The notes beneath the pieces were generated by a model. The model was not told where the DNA came from and searched no databases. It saw nothing but the letters and a program-made list of their open reading frames with translations. From an uncultured beta proteobacterium (lineage in GTDB: Bacteria > Pseudomonadota > Gammaproteobacteria > Burkholderiales > Rhodocyclaceae), in contig CAIXAY010000030.1 in the NCBI GenBank assembly GCA_903917505.1, forward strand, positions 1-10,391: DNA of 10,391 nt, written 5' to 3'. Below are positions 1 through 6,577 of the stretch, one piece after another. Position 1 is the stretch's first letter. Every line of letters begins with the position of its first letter. Position numbers and translations under genes: made by a program.

Positions 1-1214
1 CCGTGCAGCGGCTCGGCATCGAGGAAGATGCGCCCGGCGCTCGGCCGGTAGAAGCCGCTCAGCATGTTGATCAGCGTGCTCTTGCCGGCGCCGTTCGGCC
101 CGATCAGGCTGGTGATCGCCGCCGGCCTGACGCTGAAGCTGAAATCGGCGACGGCGCGCACGCCGCCGAAGTGCATGCTCAGCGCTTCGGCGCGCAGCGT
201 GCGCCGGGTGCGCGGCGCCAGGGTGGCGGCCGTCGCCGGCGGTTCGGGCAAGATGGCCGGGCGCGGGCGCAGCACGCGGTCCGAGAACTGCCGGAGCAGC
301 CCGACGATACCGTTCGGCGCCGACCACAGAACAACGAGCAGCAGGATGCCGAAGATCAGCAGGCGCATGTCCTCGAAGCGCGCCAGCAGTTCCGGCAGCA
401 CGCCGACGATGAGCGCGCCGGCGAGCGGCCCGAGCAGGGTGCCGGCGCCGCCTATCATCACCACCAGCACGAAGAGGATCGACTCGATGAAACCGAAGCT
501 GCTCGGCGTGACGAAATCCGAAAGCGCCGCGTAAAGTCCGCCGGCGAGGCCGGCGAGCACGGCCGAGGCGACGAAGGCGACGGTCTTGACGGTGAGCGGA
601 TCGATGCCGATCGCCTCGGCGGCGATCTCGCCGTCGCGCACGGCGCGCATTGCCGCGCCCCAACTGCCGCGCGCGATCAGCGCGTAGAGCGCGAGCGCCA
701 GCGCAGTCGTCGCCAAGGCGAGCACGGCCACCGCGCGTTCGCCTTTGAGCAGGGCGCCGAACGACGGTCCGGCGATGCCCATGATGCCGTTCTGGCCACC
801 CGTCAGGCTGCTCATCTCGACGGTGCTGTGCTCGACGATGAAGCCGAAGGCGATGGTCAGCATCGCGAGGTAGGGGCCGCGCACGCGTAGCGCCGGCATC
901 GCCAGCAAGGCGCCGAACAGCCCGCAGATCAGCGCGGCGAACGGCCAGGCCGCCCAGAAGCCGAAACCGGCGCGCGTCGTAAGAATGGCAACGGCATAGG
1001 CGCCGATGGCATAGAAGCCGACGTGGCCGAACGAGACCTGGCCGGAGAGGCCGATCAAGAGGTTGAGGCCGATGCCGACCAGCGCCAGCAGCGCGACGTT
1101 GGCCAGCACGAAGACGTAGTAGTTGTTGAGCGTGCACGCCAGCGCCACGGCCGCGACCAGCAGCGCGAGCGCCAGCGCCCACTGGCGCGGCGTGGCGAGC
1201 GGCGCGCCGCTCAT
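1..1214 (-). CDS. Fused LivM permease / LivG-type ATPase of a branched-chain amino acid (HAAT) ABC transporter, 3' end outside window
   Basis: The reading frame opens at 1214 and stays open for 404 codons to the window edge, so the C-terminus is missing. Residues 1 to about 310 form a LivM-type inner-membrane permease rich in hydrophobic segments. They include the cytoplasmic loop AMRAVRDGEIAAEAIGI (around M189), which is typical of LivM and contacts the ATPase, and end in the LivM-like PNG motif (300-302). A linker rich in proline, alanine and arginine (about 311-332) leads directly into an ABC ATPase, with Walker A GPNGAGKST at 372-380. Walker B and the signature motif would lie beyond the edge. 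The protein would supply one permease half and one ATPase for uptake of branched-chain amino acids or related compounds. The start is set by the ATGA overlap with livH (1211-1214), which implies translational coupling. Such permease-ATPase fusions occur in other proteobacteria. The family call is firm; the substrate is unknown. Confidence 0.93.
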   Translation of the reverse strand, partial: MSGAPLATPRQWALALALLVAAVALACTLNNYYVFVLANVALLALVGIGLNLLIGLSGQVSFGHVGFYAIGAYAVAILTTRAGFGFWAAWPFAALICGLFGALLAMPALRVRGPYLAMLTIAFGFIVEHSTVEMSSLTGGQNGIMGIAGPSFGALLKGERAVAVLALATTALALALYALIARGSWGAAMRAVRDGEIAAEAIGIDPLTVKTVAFVASAVLAGLAGGLYAALSDFVTPSSFGFIESILFVLVVMIGGAGTLLGPLAGALIVGVLPELLARFEDMRLLIFGILLLVVLWSAPNGIVGLLRQFSDRVLRPRPAILPEPPATAATLAPRTRRTLRAEALSMHFGGVRAVADFSFSVRPAAITSLIGPNGAGKSTLINMLSGFYRPSAGRIFLDAEPLH

Positions 1215-2089
1215 ACCTTGCGCACCTCGGCGCGGCCGAACAGGCCGTTCGGACGCAGCGCCAGGGCCACGATGACCAGCGAAAAGCTGATGATCTGCGT
1301 ATAGCCGGAGCCCAGGGTCGCGGCGATCAGCGCTTCGGCGACGCCGAACAGCAGGCCGGCGAAGAGCACGCCCCAGGCGCTGCCGATGCCGCCGAGAATG
1401 GCGACGGCGAAAGCCTTGAGGCCGAACACCGTGCCCATGTCGGCATGGACGTTGACGAGCGGCGCGATCAGCGCGCCGGCGATGCCGGCGAGCACCGCCG
1501 ACAGAGCGAATGCGCCGGCGACGACGCGCTGCACCGGGATCCCCATCAGTCGCGCGGCATCGCGGTTCTGCACGACGGCGAGCATCGCCTTGCCCCAGCG
1601 CGTGCGCCGCGCGAGCACGTGCAGGAGCGCCGCGAGCGCGATGCCGGCAATCGGAATCAGGATTTGCAGCGGGTACACGCCGAGCCCGAGGCCGCCGATC
1701 TCGATCGGCGTTTGCGCGAGCGGCGAGTGCAGGCTGCGCGGCTCCTTGCCGAAAGTGAACATGACGACGTTATCGAGGACGATGCCGAGCGCCACCGTGG
1801 CCATCAGCCAGGCATCGGAGCCGCGCCGCACGAAGGGACGCACGGCCAGCGCCTCGACGAGCAGGCCGTAGGCCGCGCAGAGGAGCAGCGTCGCGGCGAG
1901 CGCCGCGGCGACCGGCCAGCCGAGCGTCTGCACGAAGGCATAGGTCAGCACCGCGCCGAGCATCATCGAACTGCCCTGCGCGAAATTCACCGTTCCCGAG
2001 ACCGCATAGGTGACGTGAAAGCCGAGCGCCATCAGCCCGTACATGCTGCCCAGCCCGAGCCCGCTGATCAGTGCCGCAAGCACCAGCAT
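1211..2089 (-). CDS. livH: LivH-type branched-chain amino acid ABC transporter permease
   Basis: A 292-residue, very hydrophobic inner-membrane protein of the usual LivH length. The N-terminus reads MLVLAALISGLGLGSMYGLM and is followed by the LivH-typical stretch VNFAQGSSMMLGA. The cytoplasmic loop TRWGKAMLAVVQNRDAARLM (the coupling-helix region) and the segment GLKAFAVAILGGIGSAWG are also characteristic. It pairs with the LivM part of the next gene to form the translocation channel. The frame extends upstream to 2143, but the ATG at 2089 is preferred. It has an AGGA Shine-Dalgarno 9 bases upstream, it begins directly with the first membrane helix, and the longer form would start inside a hairpin. 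Its stop overlaps the start of the fused livM-livG gene. The substrate cannot be read from the sequence. Confidence 0.93.
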   Translation of the reverse strand: MLVLAALISGLGLGSMYGLMALGFHVTYAVSGTVNFAQGSSMMLGAVLTYAFVQTLGWPVAAALAATLLLCAAYGLLVEALAVRPFVRRGSDAWLMATVALGIVLDNVVMFTFGKEPRSLHSPLAQTPIEIGGLGLGVYPLQILIPIAGIALAALLHVLARRTRWGKAMLAVVQNRDAARLMGIPVQRVVAGAFALSAVLAGIAGALIAPLVNVHADMGTVFGLKAFAVAILGGIGSAWGVLFAGLLFGVAEALIAATLGSGYTQIISFSLVIVALALRPNGLFGRAEVRKV

Positions 2090-2183
2090 CAAGAATCGTC
2101 CTAAAAAATTGGCCGCACCGCGGGCGCTGCGCTTCCGGCACAATGTGCCAGAAGTCGTCGCCGTGCGGCGCCTGGCGCTGCGA
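2090..2183 (-). promoter_or_regulatory. Structured livK-livH spacer, candidate attenuator or mRNA-stability element
   Basis: In the direction of transcription (minus strand) the spacer contains nested inverted repeats. The outer arms are 2163-2169 (GTGCGGC) and 2112-2118 (GCCGCAC), an exact 7-base complement. An inner hairpin spans 2132-2154, with arms CTTC/GAAG and GGCAC/GTGCC around loop AAT and one mismatch. A small alternative hairpin (CCGC, ACC, GCGG at 2113-2123) lies next to a run of six T on the transcribed-sense minus strand (2103-2108), just before the livH Shine-Dalgarno. A GC stem followed by a T run resembles a weak intrinsic terminator. Inference: it could lower livH-livMG expression relative to the binding protein. 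Confidence 0.5.
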
Positions 2184-3365
2184 TCAGTTGGGGTTTCCTA
2201 CCGGGAGTATGCGGTTGTCGTTGAAATAGGCCCACACATAATCGTTCTCGTTCAGCGCATCGTGGACCTCGGGGCTGAACGGTTTATTGTAAGTCTTGAT
2301 CAGGCCGTCGTAGCGCTCGATCTTGTAGAAGCCCTCGCGCACCGCGTCGCCGTCGAGCGAGCCGGCGCGGGTGATGGCCAGTGCGGCGAGCTGCATCGCA
2401 TCGTAGGCATTGGCCACGCCGACCGCCGGCGTGATGTCCTCGACGCCCTTGATGTCCGGATACTTGGCCTGCAACGCCCTGACCACCTTTTCCCCGACCG
2501 CCGACTGCTTGCCGAAGAAGCTGTAGGTCTGCACGAAGTGCACGTTCTTCGCGCTCGGCCCGGCGAGTTCGGAAAAGCGGCCGCCGGCCGGTCCCCAGTG
2601 CGAAACGACCGGCACCTTCCAGCCCATGCGATCGAGCGATTTGACGACCTGCGCCGCCGGACCGACGTTGCCGACCAGCAGCAGCACATCGGCGCCGGCG
2701 AGCTTGAGGCGCGTCAGCTGCGGCACGACATCGACATCGTCGGCCCCGAATTTCTCGATGCCGGCGGCCTGCACGCCCTTGGCGGCGAGCGCCGCGCTCA
2801 AGCCTTTTTCATTCGATTCGCCCCAGGCGTTGTTGACCAGGATCATGCCCGGCTTGCTGGCCTTGAAGGTCTTCTGGGCATAGGCGAGCATGCCCTTGTC
2901 GACGAGTTCGTCGACGGCCGAAACGCGGAAGGCGAAATTCGGGCTGGCGCCGTTTTGCGTGATCGCGGTTCCCGCCGCCCACGGGCCCATGAACGGAACC
3001 TTCTCCTGGTTGGCGAGGCGCACGATGGCCACCGATACCGGCGTATCGAGCCCGCCGAACAGCACCGCGACTTTCTCCTTGTAGATGAGTTCGCGCGCCG
3101 CGGTGACGCCCTTGGTCGGATTGGCCTCGTCGTCGCGGCGCACGAGTTCGATCTTGCGGCCGCCGAGCAGGCCGCCGCCGGCGTTGATCTCGTCGATGGC
3201 GACGGTGAGTCCGCGCGTCAGGGCTTCGCCGGCCAGCGCCGACTGGCCGGACAGCGCGGTGACCAGGCCGATCTTGATCGCGTCGGCGGCGAGCGCGCCG
3301 GACATGGCGCAGCAGGCGATGACGGTGCAGAGCGTCACCAGGCTAAGTCGTCTCTTGCTGAACAT
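2184..3365 (-). CDS. Periplasmic substrate-binding protein of the Liv/HAAT ABC transporter
   Basis: A 393-residue type 1 periplasmic binding protein (LivK/Leu-Ile-Val-binding family, Peripla_BP_6). The N-terminus MFSKRRLSLVTLCTVIACCA followed by MSGALA is a Sec signal peptide, with probable cleavage after residue 26 (ALA before ADAIKIGL). The mature protein opens with the family-typical IKIGLVTALSGQSALAGEAL and continues with DEINAGGGLLGGRKIELVRRDDEANP and later NAYDAMQLAALAIT. It captures the ligand in the periplasm and delivers it to the LivH/LivM channel. The frame continues upstream to 3740, but the ATG at 3365 is chosen because it begins the signal peptide and has AGGAGA six bases upstream. 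VIAC around Cys18 only weakly resembles a lipobox, so a soluble periplasmic form is more likely. It is the first gene of the operon. The ligand is unknown: family members bind amino acids, amides, urea or aromatic acids. Confidence 0.93.
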   Translation of the reverse strand: MFSKRRLSLVTLCTVIACCAMSGALAADAIKIGLVTALSGQSALAGEALTRGLTVAIDEINAGGGLLGGRKIELVRRDDEANPTKGVTAARELIYKEKVAVLFGGLDTPVSVAIVRLANQEKVPFMGPWAAGTAITQNGASPNFAFRVSAVDELVDKGMLAYAQKTFKASKPGMILVNNAWGESNEKGLSAALAAKGVQAAGIEKFGADDVDVVPQLTRLKLAGADVLLLVGNVGPAAQVVKSLDRMGWKVPVVSHWGPAGGRFSELAGPSAKNVHFVQTYSFFGKQSAVGEKVVRALQAKYPDIKGVEDITPAVGVANAYDAMQLAALAITRAGSLDGDAVREGFYKIERYDGLIKTYNKPFSPEVHDALNENDYVWAYFNDNRILPVGNPN

Positions 3366-3430
3366 GCGGATTCTCCTGTTGGCATTTTGGCGGGCGCGAT
3401 TCTCCCGCGCCGGGAGCAGCTTGTGCGGCT

Positions 3431-3444
3431 GGGCGAAAACGCCC
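3431..3444. repeat. Perfect inverted repeat GGGCG-AAAA-CGCCC in the divergent control region
   Basis: A five-base-pair stem around AAAA, placed across the predicted transcription start of the binding-protein gene. It could be an operator half-site pair or the first hairpin of the leader. A second strong hairpin, CTCCCG-CGC-CGGGAG, lies at 3402-3416 inside the same leader. Confidence 0.4.
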
Positions 3445-3445
3445 C

Positions 3446-3474
3446 ATTGTCCGCTTTCCGAATTGACTTGTCTT
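3446..3474 (-). promoter_or_regulatory. Candidate promoter for the transporter operon
   Basis: On the minus strand there is a -35-like AAGACA (3474-3469), a 17-base spacer and a -10-like GACAAT (3451-3446), each matching the sigma70 consensus at four of six positions. Transcription would start near 3439, about 75 bases before the binding-protein ATG. The predicted start falls inside the perfect palindrome GGGCG-AAAA-CGCCC (3431-3444). This is read by eye and is not decisive. Confidence 0.3.
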
Positions 3475-3497
3475 GCCGGCGACGCATGCCCTATGCT
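3468..3497 (+). promoter_or_regulatory. Candidate promoter for the NTF2-like/amidase pair
   Basis: TTGTCT at 3468-3473, an 18-base spacer and TATGCT at 3492-3497 give a plausible sigma70 promoter about 40 bases before the NTF2-like start codon. Its -35 box overlaps the candidate -35 of the divergent transporter promoter. An alternative -35, TTGACT (3463-3468), matches better but is 23 bases from TATGCT. Evidence is by eye only. Confidence 0.3.
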
Positions 3498-3543
3498 TAA
3501 CGCAGTCTGGCGCCTGGCGGGCGCGCTCGGGGAGGAGGGGGGC

Positions 3544-4014
3544 ATGGAAAACGCTGCAAATCGGAATATCGGCGAGCCGCAAGCTATCGGGCAGAGCGTC
3601 GCCCGGCTGGTGGAAGAATATTTGCGCCTGCTCATGATACCCGACCCGGAACGCGCCAGCGCATACATTGCGCCGGATCTGCTGATCCGTTTCACCGGCG
3701 GCCGCGAGATGCACGCGCCGCAGGAATGCGCGGCGTTCAACGCGACGCGCTATGCCTGGGTCAAGAAGAAATTCGAGCGCACCGACGTGGTCATCGGCGC
3801 CAGCGCCGCGGAAGCTGTCGTCTTCATGACCGGCACGCTGTATGGCGAATGGAAGGACGGAACGCCGTTCTCCGGCAACCGCTACGTCGATCGCTATGTG
3901 GTCAGGCACGGGCGCATCGTGCAGATGGATGTCTGGAACGACAGCGCCGAATGGCTGCTGGTGCGCGCCGGCCTCGCCGCGGCCTGGCCGTCGACCATGG
4001 GCGCGGTGCAATGA
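3544..4014 (+). CDS. NTF2/SnoaL-like fold protein of unknown function
   Basis: A 156-residue protein with no signal peptide, so probably cytoplasmic. After an N-terminal helix (SVARLVEEYLRLLMIPDPERASAY) it shows the layout of the NTF2-like/SnoaL superfamily. There is an IAPDLLIRFTGGREM strand-turn, then a cone of beta strands (VVIGASAAEAVVFMTGTLYG, NRYVDRYVVRHGRIVQMDVW) and a final short helix. This resembles the 'nuclear transport factor 2 family' proteins that act as small isomerases, cyclases, dehydratases or binding partners. The ATG at 3544 is chosen for its strong GGAGG upstream, although the frame continues to 3085. Its stop overlaps the amidase start (ATGA, 4011-4014), so the two are almost certainly co-translated and probably act on the same compound. 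The reaction cannot be predicted from sequence. Confidence 0.8.
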   Translation: MENAANRNIGEPQAIGQSVARLVEEYLRLLMIPDPERASAYIAPDLLIRFTGGREMHAPQECAAFNATRYAWVKKKFERTDVVIGASAAEAVVFMTGTLYGEWKDGTPFSGNRYVDRYVVRHGRIVQMDVWNDSAEWLLVRAGLAAAWPSTMGAVQ

Positions 4015-5216
4015 GCGGCGCCGACACGGTCGGGGCCTTCGTCGCGCACGGCCGCTTCACGCTCGCGCCCGAAGGCAGCGGCCCCTTGAGCGGGCTGCGC
4101 TTCGCCGCCAAGGACGTGTTCGACGTCGCCGGGCAGCCGACCGGCGCCGGCAACCCGGCCTGGCTCGCCTCGCACCCGCCGGCGGCCGCGCACAGCCCGG
4201 TCATCGCCCGCCTGCTCAAGCAGGGCGCCGAACTCTCCGGCAAGACGGTGTGCGACGAGCTGGCCTACAGCATTTACGGCGACAACGTCCATTACGGCGT
4301 GCCGATCAATTCCGCGGCGCCTGATCGCGTTCCCGGCGGCTCGTCGAGCGGCTCGGTGGCGGCGGTGGCCGCGCGCCTCGTCGATTTCGCGCTCGGCACC
4401 GACACCGGCGGCTCGACGCGCGTGCCGGCCAGCTACTGCGGCGTCTGGGGCCTGCGCACGACGCACGGGCTCCTGTCGTGCGACGGTTTGGTGCCGTTGT
4501 CGCCGAGTTTCGACACGGTGACCTGGCTGGCCGCCGACGGCGAGGTTTTCGCCCGCGTCGGCGAAGCGCTGCTGCCGGCCAGCGATTTCTTCCCGGAACG
4601 GGTGCTCTGCCTGCAGGACGCCTGGCAGCTTGCGGATGAGGGCTTTCAGCCGGCGCTCGAGCAGGTACGCAAAACGCTTGGCCGGCAACTCGGGCGTATC
4701 GGATCGGTCGCGGTTGCCGCTTCGTCCTCGCTCGCCGCTTCGTCCTCGCTCGAAGAATGGCGGCAGGCTTACGTCGCGGCCGGCGCTTACGAGGCCTGGC
4801 AGGCGCATGGCGAATGGATTGCGCAGCACACGCCGGATTTCGCGCCGGCTATCGCCGCGCGTTGGCAAGCGGCCTCCCGCGTCACGGCGGCGCAAGCGGC
4901 GATCGCCTTCCGACGCGCGGCGGAAATCCGCGCACAGCTACGCGAGCTGCTCGGCGACGATGTCGTCGCCATCCTGCCTTCGGCGGCGAGCGTGGCGCCA
5001 CTGCGCGCTTCCGCTGACGCCGTGCTCGACGAAACGCGCTTGCGCACCCTGCAGATCTGCTGCATCGCGAGCCTCGCCGGTTTGCCGCAGGTCAGCATCC
5101 CGCTCGGCGACGCTGCCGGCCTGCCGGTCGGCATCTCGCTGCTCGGACCGCCAGGCAGCGATCGCGCGCTGATCCGTCTGGCACTGCGTGTGCGCGCGCT
5201 GCTGCAGGCAGGTTGA
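4011..5216 (+). CDS. Amidase-signature family hydrolase, AMI1-like
   Basis: A 401-residue cytoplasmic hydrolase of the amidase signature family (PF01425). The Ser-cisSer-Lys triad is complete: Lys34 in RFAAKDVFD, cis-Ser111 in PGGSSSGS and nucleophile Ser135 in GTDTGGSTRVP. The 24-residue gap between the two serines matches the family. The short length, the N-terminal GLRFAAKDVFDVAGQPTGAG and the segment DELAYSIYGDNVHYGVPIN strongly recall plant AMI1-type amidases, which hydrolyse indole-3-acetamide, and related bacterial enzymes. That resemblance is from memory, so it suggests a small aryl or alkyl amide substrate but does not prove one. The ATG at 4011 is chosen from the ATGA overlap with the upstream gene and the alignment of the conserved core; the frame itself is open further upstream. 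Residues 236-247 carry a doubled AASSSL from an 18-bp tandem repeat. The gene ends 10 bases from the convergent carbonic-anhydrase-like gene. Confidence 0.9.
   Translation: MSGADTVGAFVAHGRFTLAPEGSGPLSGLRFAAKDVFDVAGQPTGAGNPAWLASHPPAAAHSPVIARLLKQGAELSGKTVCDELAYSIYGDNVHYGVPINSAAPDRVPGGSSSGSVAAVAARLVDFALGTDTGGSTRVPASYCGVWGLRTTHGLLSCDGLVPLSPSFDTVTWLAADGEVFARVGEALLPASDFFPERVLCLQDAWQLADEGFQPALEQVRKTLGRQLGRIGSVAVAASSSLAASSSLEEWRQAYVAAGAYEAWQAHGEWIAQHTPDFAPAIAARWQAASRVTAAQAAIAFRRAAEIRAQLRELLGDDVVAILPSAASVAPLRASADAVLDETRLRTLQICCIASLAGLPQVSIPLGDAAGLPVGISLLGPPGSDRALIRLALRVRALLQAG
4716..4751 (+). repeat. In-frame 18-bp tandem duplication inside the amidase gene
   Basis: The unit GCCGCTTCGTCCTCGCTC occurs twice without any difference (4716-4733 and 4734-4751), encoding AASSSL-AASSSL. 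It sits in a serine/alanine-rich, probably surface-exposed loop before EEWRQAY and away from the catalytic residues. The perfect identity points to a recent or slippage-prone duplication. Confidence 0.9.
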
Positions 5217-5226
5217 TGACAACGGT

Positions 5227-6429
5227 CTATTGCGAGGCCTTGATCGTCCGGCTATTGGCCGCCTGCACCGGCCGCGCGATGTTCTTGTAAATTGTCGCGA
5301 AGCCGGCCAGCTGCTCTTTGGAAATCTGCACCGGCGTCTTGAGCACCAGCCACAGCACGCCCTCGGTGCACGGCGGTCGGGTCAGCGAGCCGAGGTAGGT
5401 GTAGTAGCCGCGCTGCACGGGCAGGATCTGGCCCGGATCGATCTTGACCTCCGGGCGCTTGACCGCCTTGTTCTGTTCGAGCGGCAGGTGCGTCCACAGC
5501 GTGCGGATCAGGCCCTGCTCCTTGCCGGCTTCGAGCATCACGGCGACGACGGCAAGTTGCCCGCTCTTCGCCTGATGCACGAGCTCGACGCTCATGTCAT
5601 AGGCCTTGCCCTTGATCCTGCCCTCGCCCGGCCGGTGAAATTGCAGGTATTGCAACTCATAGGCGACGCCATCCACCGTCATGCTTCCGGCATCGGCCGT
5701 GTCGACGCGTATGCCGTTGCCGTCGTCGATGATGGCCAGCGGGCTGGGCTGGTAAGCGAACTTGATCGGCGGCAGATCGGCGCGTACGGTGCCGCGAATA
5801 TCGATCGGCGACTGGCGCAGTCCGAGGCTGCATTTGGCGTACTCCGCGCCAAGGCTAGCCCACTTGTCCGGCCCGGCATCGCCGCTGTAGCTCCATGACG
5901 GCGGCGGTGGCGGCGGTGCTTCGCTGCCTTTCTTCGTCTTGCCGCCCTTGCTCTCGGCCGGCGCGGCGATGACGGCGACCGGGGCCGGCGGCGGGCTGGC
6001 GGCGACAAGCTTTGCGACGGGCGGTTTGGGTGCATTCTTGCAGGCATAACTGAATACCGCTTCGAGCGCGGAGTCCGGGGCGACCGGCAGGGCTTGCGGG
6101 CGATCGAAGCTTTCGCTTTTCACTTCGCTGCCGTCGGCGGCGGTGTAGCTGCGCTGGATGGCGGCAGCGAGGCGCCGGTCGCATTGAAACTCGGAGAGCG
6201 TCGTCAGCCGGGTGAAGGAAAAAGCGCCCGATTCGGCCATCGCCGGCTTGGCATGGCTTTCGCGATGCCAGATGCGCAAGGCGCCGGCGCCCGGCGAATG
6301 CAGGCTGCTGGCATCGACCTCGATCTGCCCCTGCTTGTCATCCTTGCTGCCGACGGCAAGCCACTTCGCGGCGAGGGCCGGAGTCGACAGCAGCAGGGCG
6401 GAGAGCAGGATGGCGCTTGGTCTATGCAT
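5227..6429 (-). CDS. Exported Adhesin_E-like / alpha-carbonic-anhydrase-fold protein with a degenerate zinc site
   Basis: A 400-residue exported protein. Residues 1-20 (MHRPSAILLSALLLSTPALA) are a Sec signal peptide. Residues 21-131 resemble the Adhesin_E domain: W23, VD near 39, IW at 54 and a probable Cys83-Cys130 pair. A Pro/Ala/Lys linker (about 133-178) leads to an alpha-carbonic-anhydrase domain (179-390) with QSPIDI at 206-211, a bacterial-type Cys200-Cys354 pair, and SLTRPP and LWLVLKTP. Aligned by eye to human CA II, zinc ligand His96 is kept (His265), but His94 is Gln263 and His119 is Glu282. The proton-shuttle His64 is Asn238 and Thr200 is Arg351, while Thr199 is kept (Thr350). It is therefore probably not an ordinary CO2 hydratase and may be a binding protein or have altered metal use. 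An alternative ATG at 6453 adds eight residues; neither start has a clear Shine-Dalgarno. It is a single gene, convergent with the amidase. Confidence 0.87.
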   Translation of the reverse strand: MHRPSAILLSALLLSTPALAAKWLAVGSKDDKQGQIEVDASSLHSPGAGALRIWHRESHAKPAMAESGAFSFTRLTTLSEFQCDRRLAAAIQRSYTAADGSEVKSESFDRPQALPVAPDSALEAVFSYACKNAPKPPVAKLVAASPPPAPVAVIAAPAESKGGKTKKGSEAPPPPPPSWSYSGDAGPDKWASLGAEYAKCSLGLRQSPIDIRGTVRADLPPIKFAYQPSPLAIIDDGNGIRVDTADAGSMTVDGVAYELQYLQFHRPGEGRIKGKAYDMSVELVHQAKSGQLAVVAVMLEAGKEQGLIRTLWTHLPLEQNKAVKRPEVKIDPGQILPVQRGYYTYLGSLTRPPCTEGVLWLVLKTPVQISKEQLAGFATIYKNIARPVQAANSRTIKASQ

Positions 6430-6526
6430 CGCAGCGAGGCCGGGTAAGAGCATACGGAAGACACTATCTTAGCCGCAAATACCGCGCGCGGCGACGGCCA
6501 GCCGCGAAACGGCGCGCGAATGCCGG

Positions 6527-6564
6527 TAGAATTGCTCCCTACAACTTTGCGCCGGCTGCGGCGC
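6527..6564 (+). promoter_or_regulatory. Candidate -10 and leader hairpin upstream of the cyclodeaminase-family gene
   Basis: TAGAAT (6527-6532) is a good -10 match about 45 bases before the ATG at 6578, without a convincing -35. The short leader then holds a perfect hairpin, GCGCCG-GCTG-CGGCGC (6549-6564), immediately before the Shine-Dalgarno GGAG. The rest of the divergent spacer (6430-6577) shows nothing else I can name. The stem could modulate ribosome access, but this is weakly supported. Confidence 0.3.
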
Positions 6565-6577
6565 TCTTGGAGAGACC

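Noticed and set aside
3..890. 295-codon plus-strand open frame opposite the LivM-LivG fusion
   Set aside because: The translation is dominated by Arg, Ala, Gln, Glu and Asp repeats without fold-like patterning. The opposite strand carries a clear permease and Walker A motif.
2043..3500. 485-codon plus-strand open frame opposite the binding-protein gene
   Set aside because: The minus strand has a signal peptide, Shine-Dalgarno and the whole periplasmic binding fold. The plus-strand translation is low-complexity Arg/Ala/Asp/His-rich and matches no family.
3726..4010. Upstream extension of the amidase frame to 3726
   Set aside because: The extension is arginine-rich and overlaps the NTF2-like gene. 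The ATGA overlap at 4011 and the family's N-terminal boundary fit the shorter start.
3894..4895. 333-codon minus-strand open frame across the amidase
   Set aside because: It has an arginine-rich shadow composition and lies opposite an amidase with an intact catalytic triad.
5205..5240. Search for a bidirectional terminator between the convergent amidase and carbonic-anhydrase-like genes
   Set aside because: The stops are only 10 bases apart and no stem with a T or A tract is visible around them.
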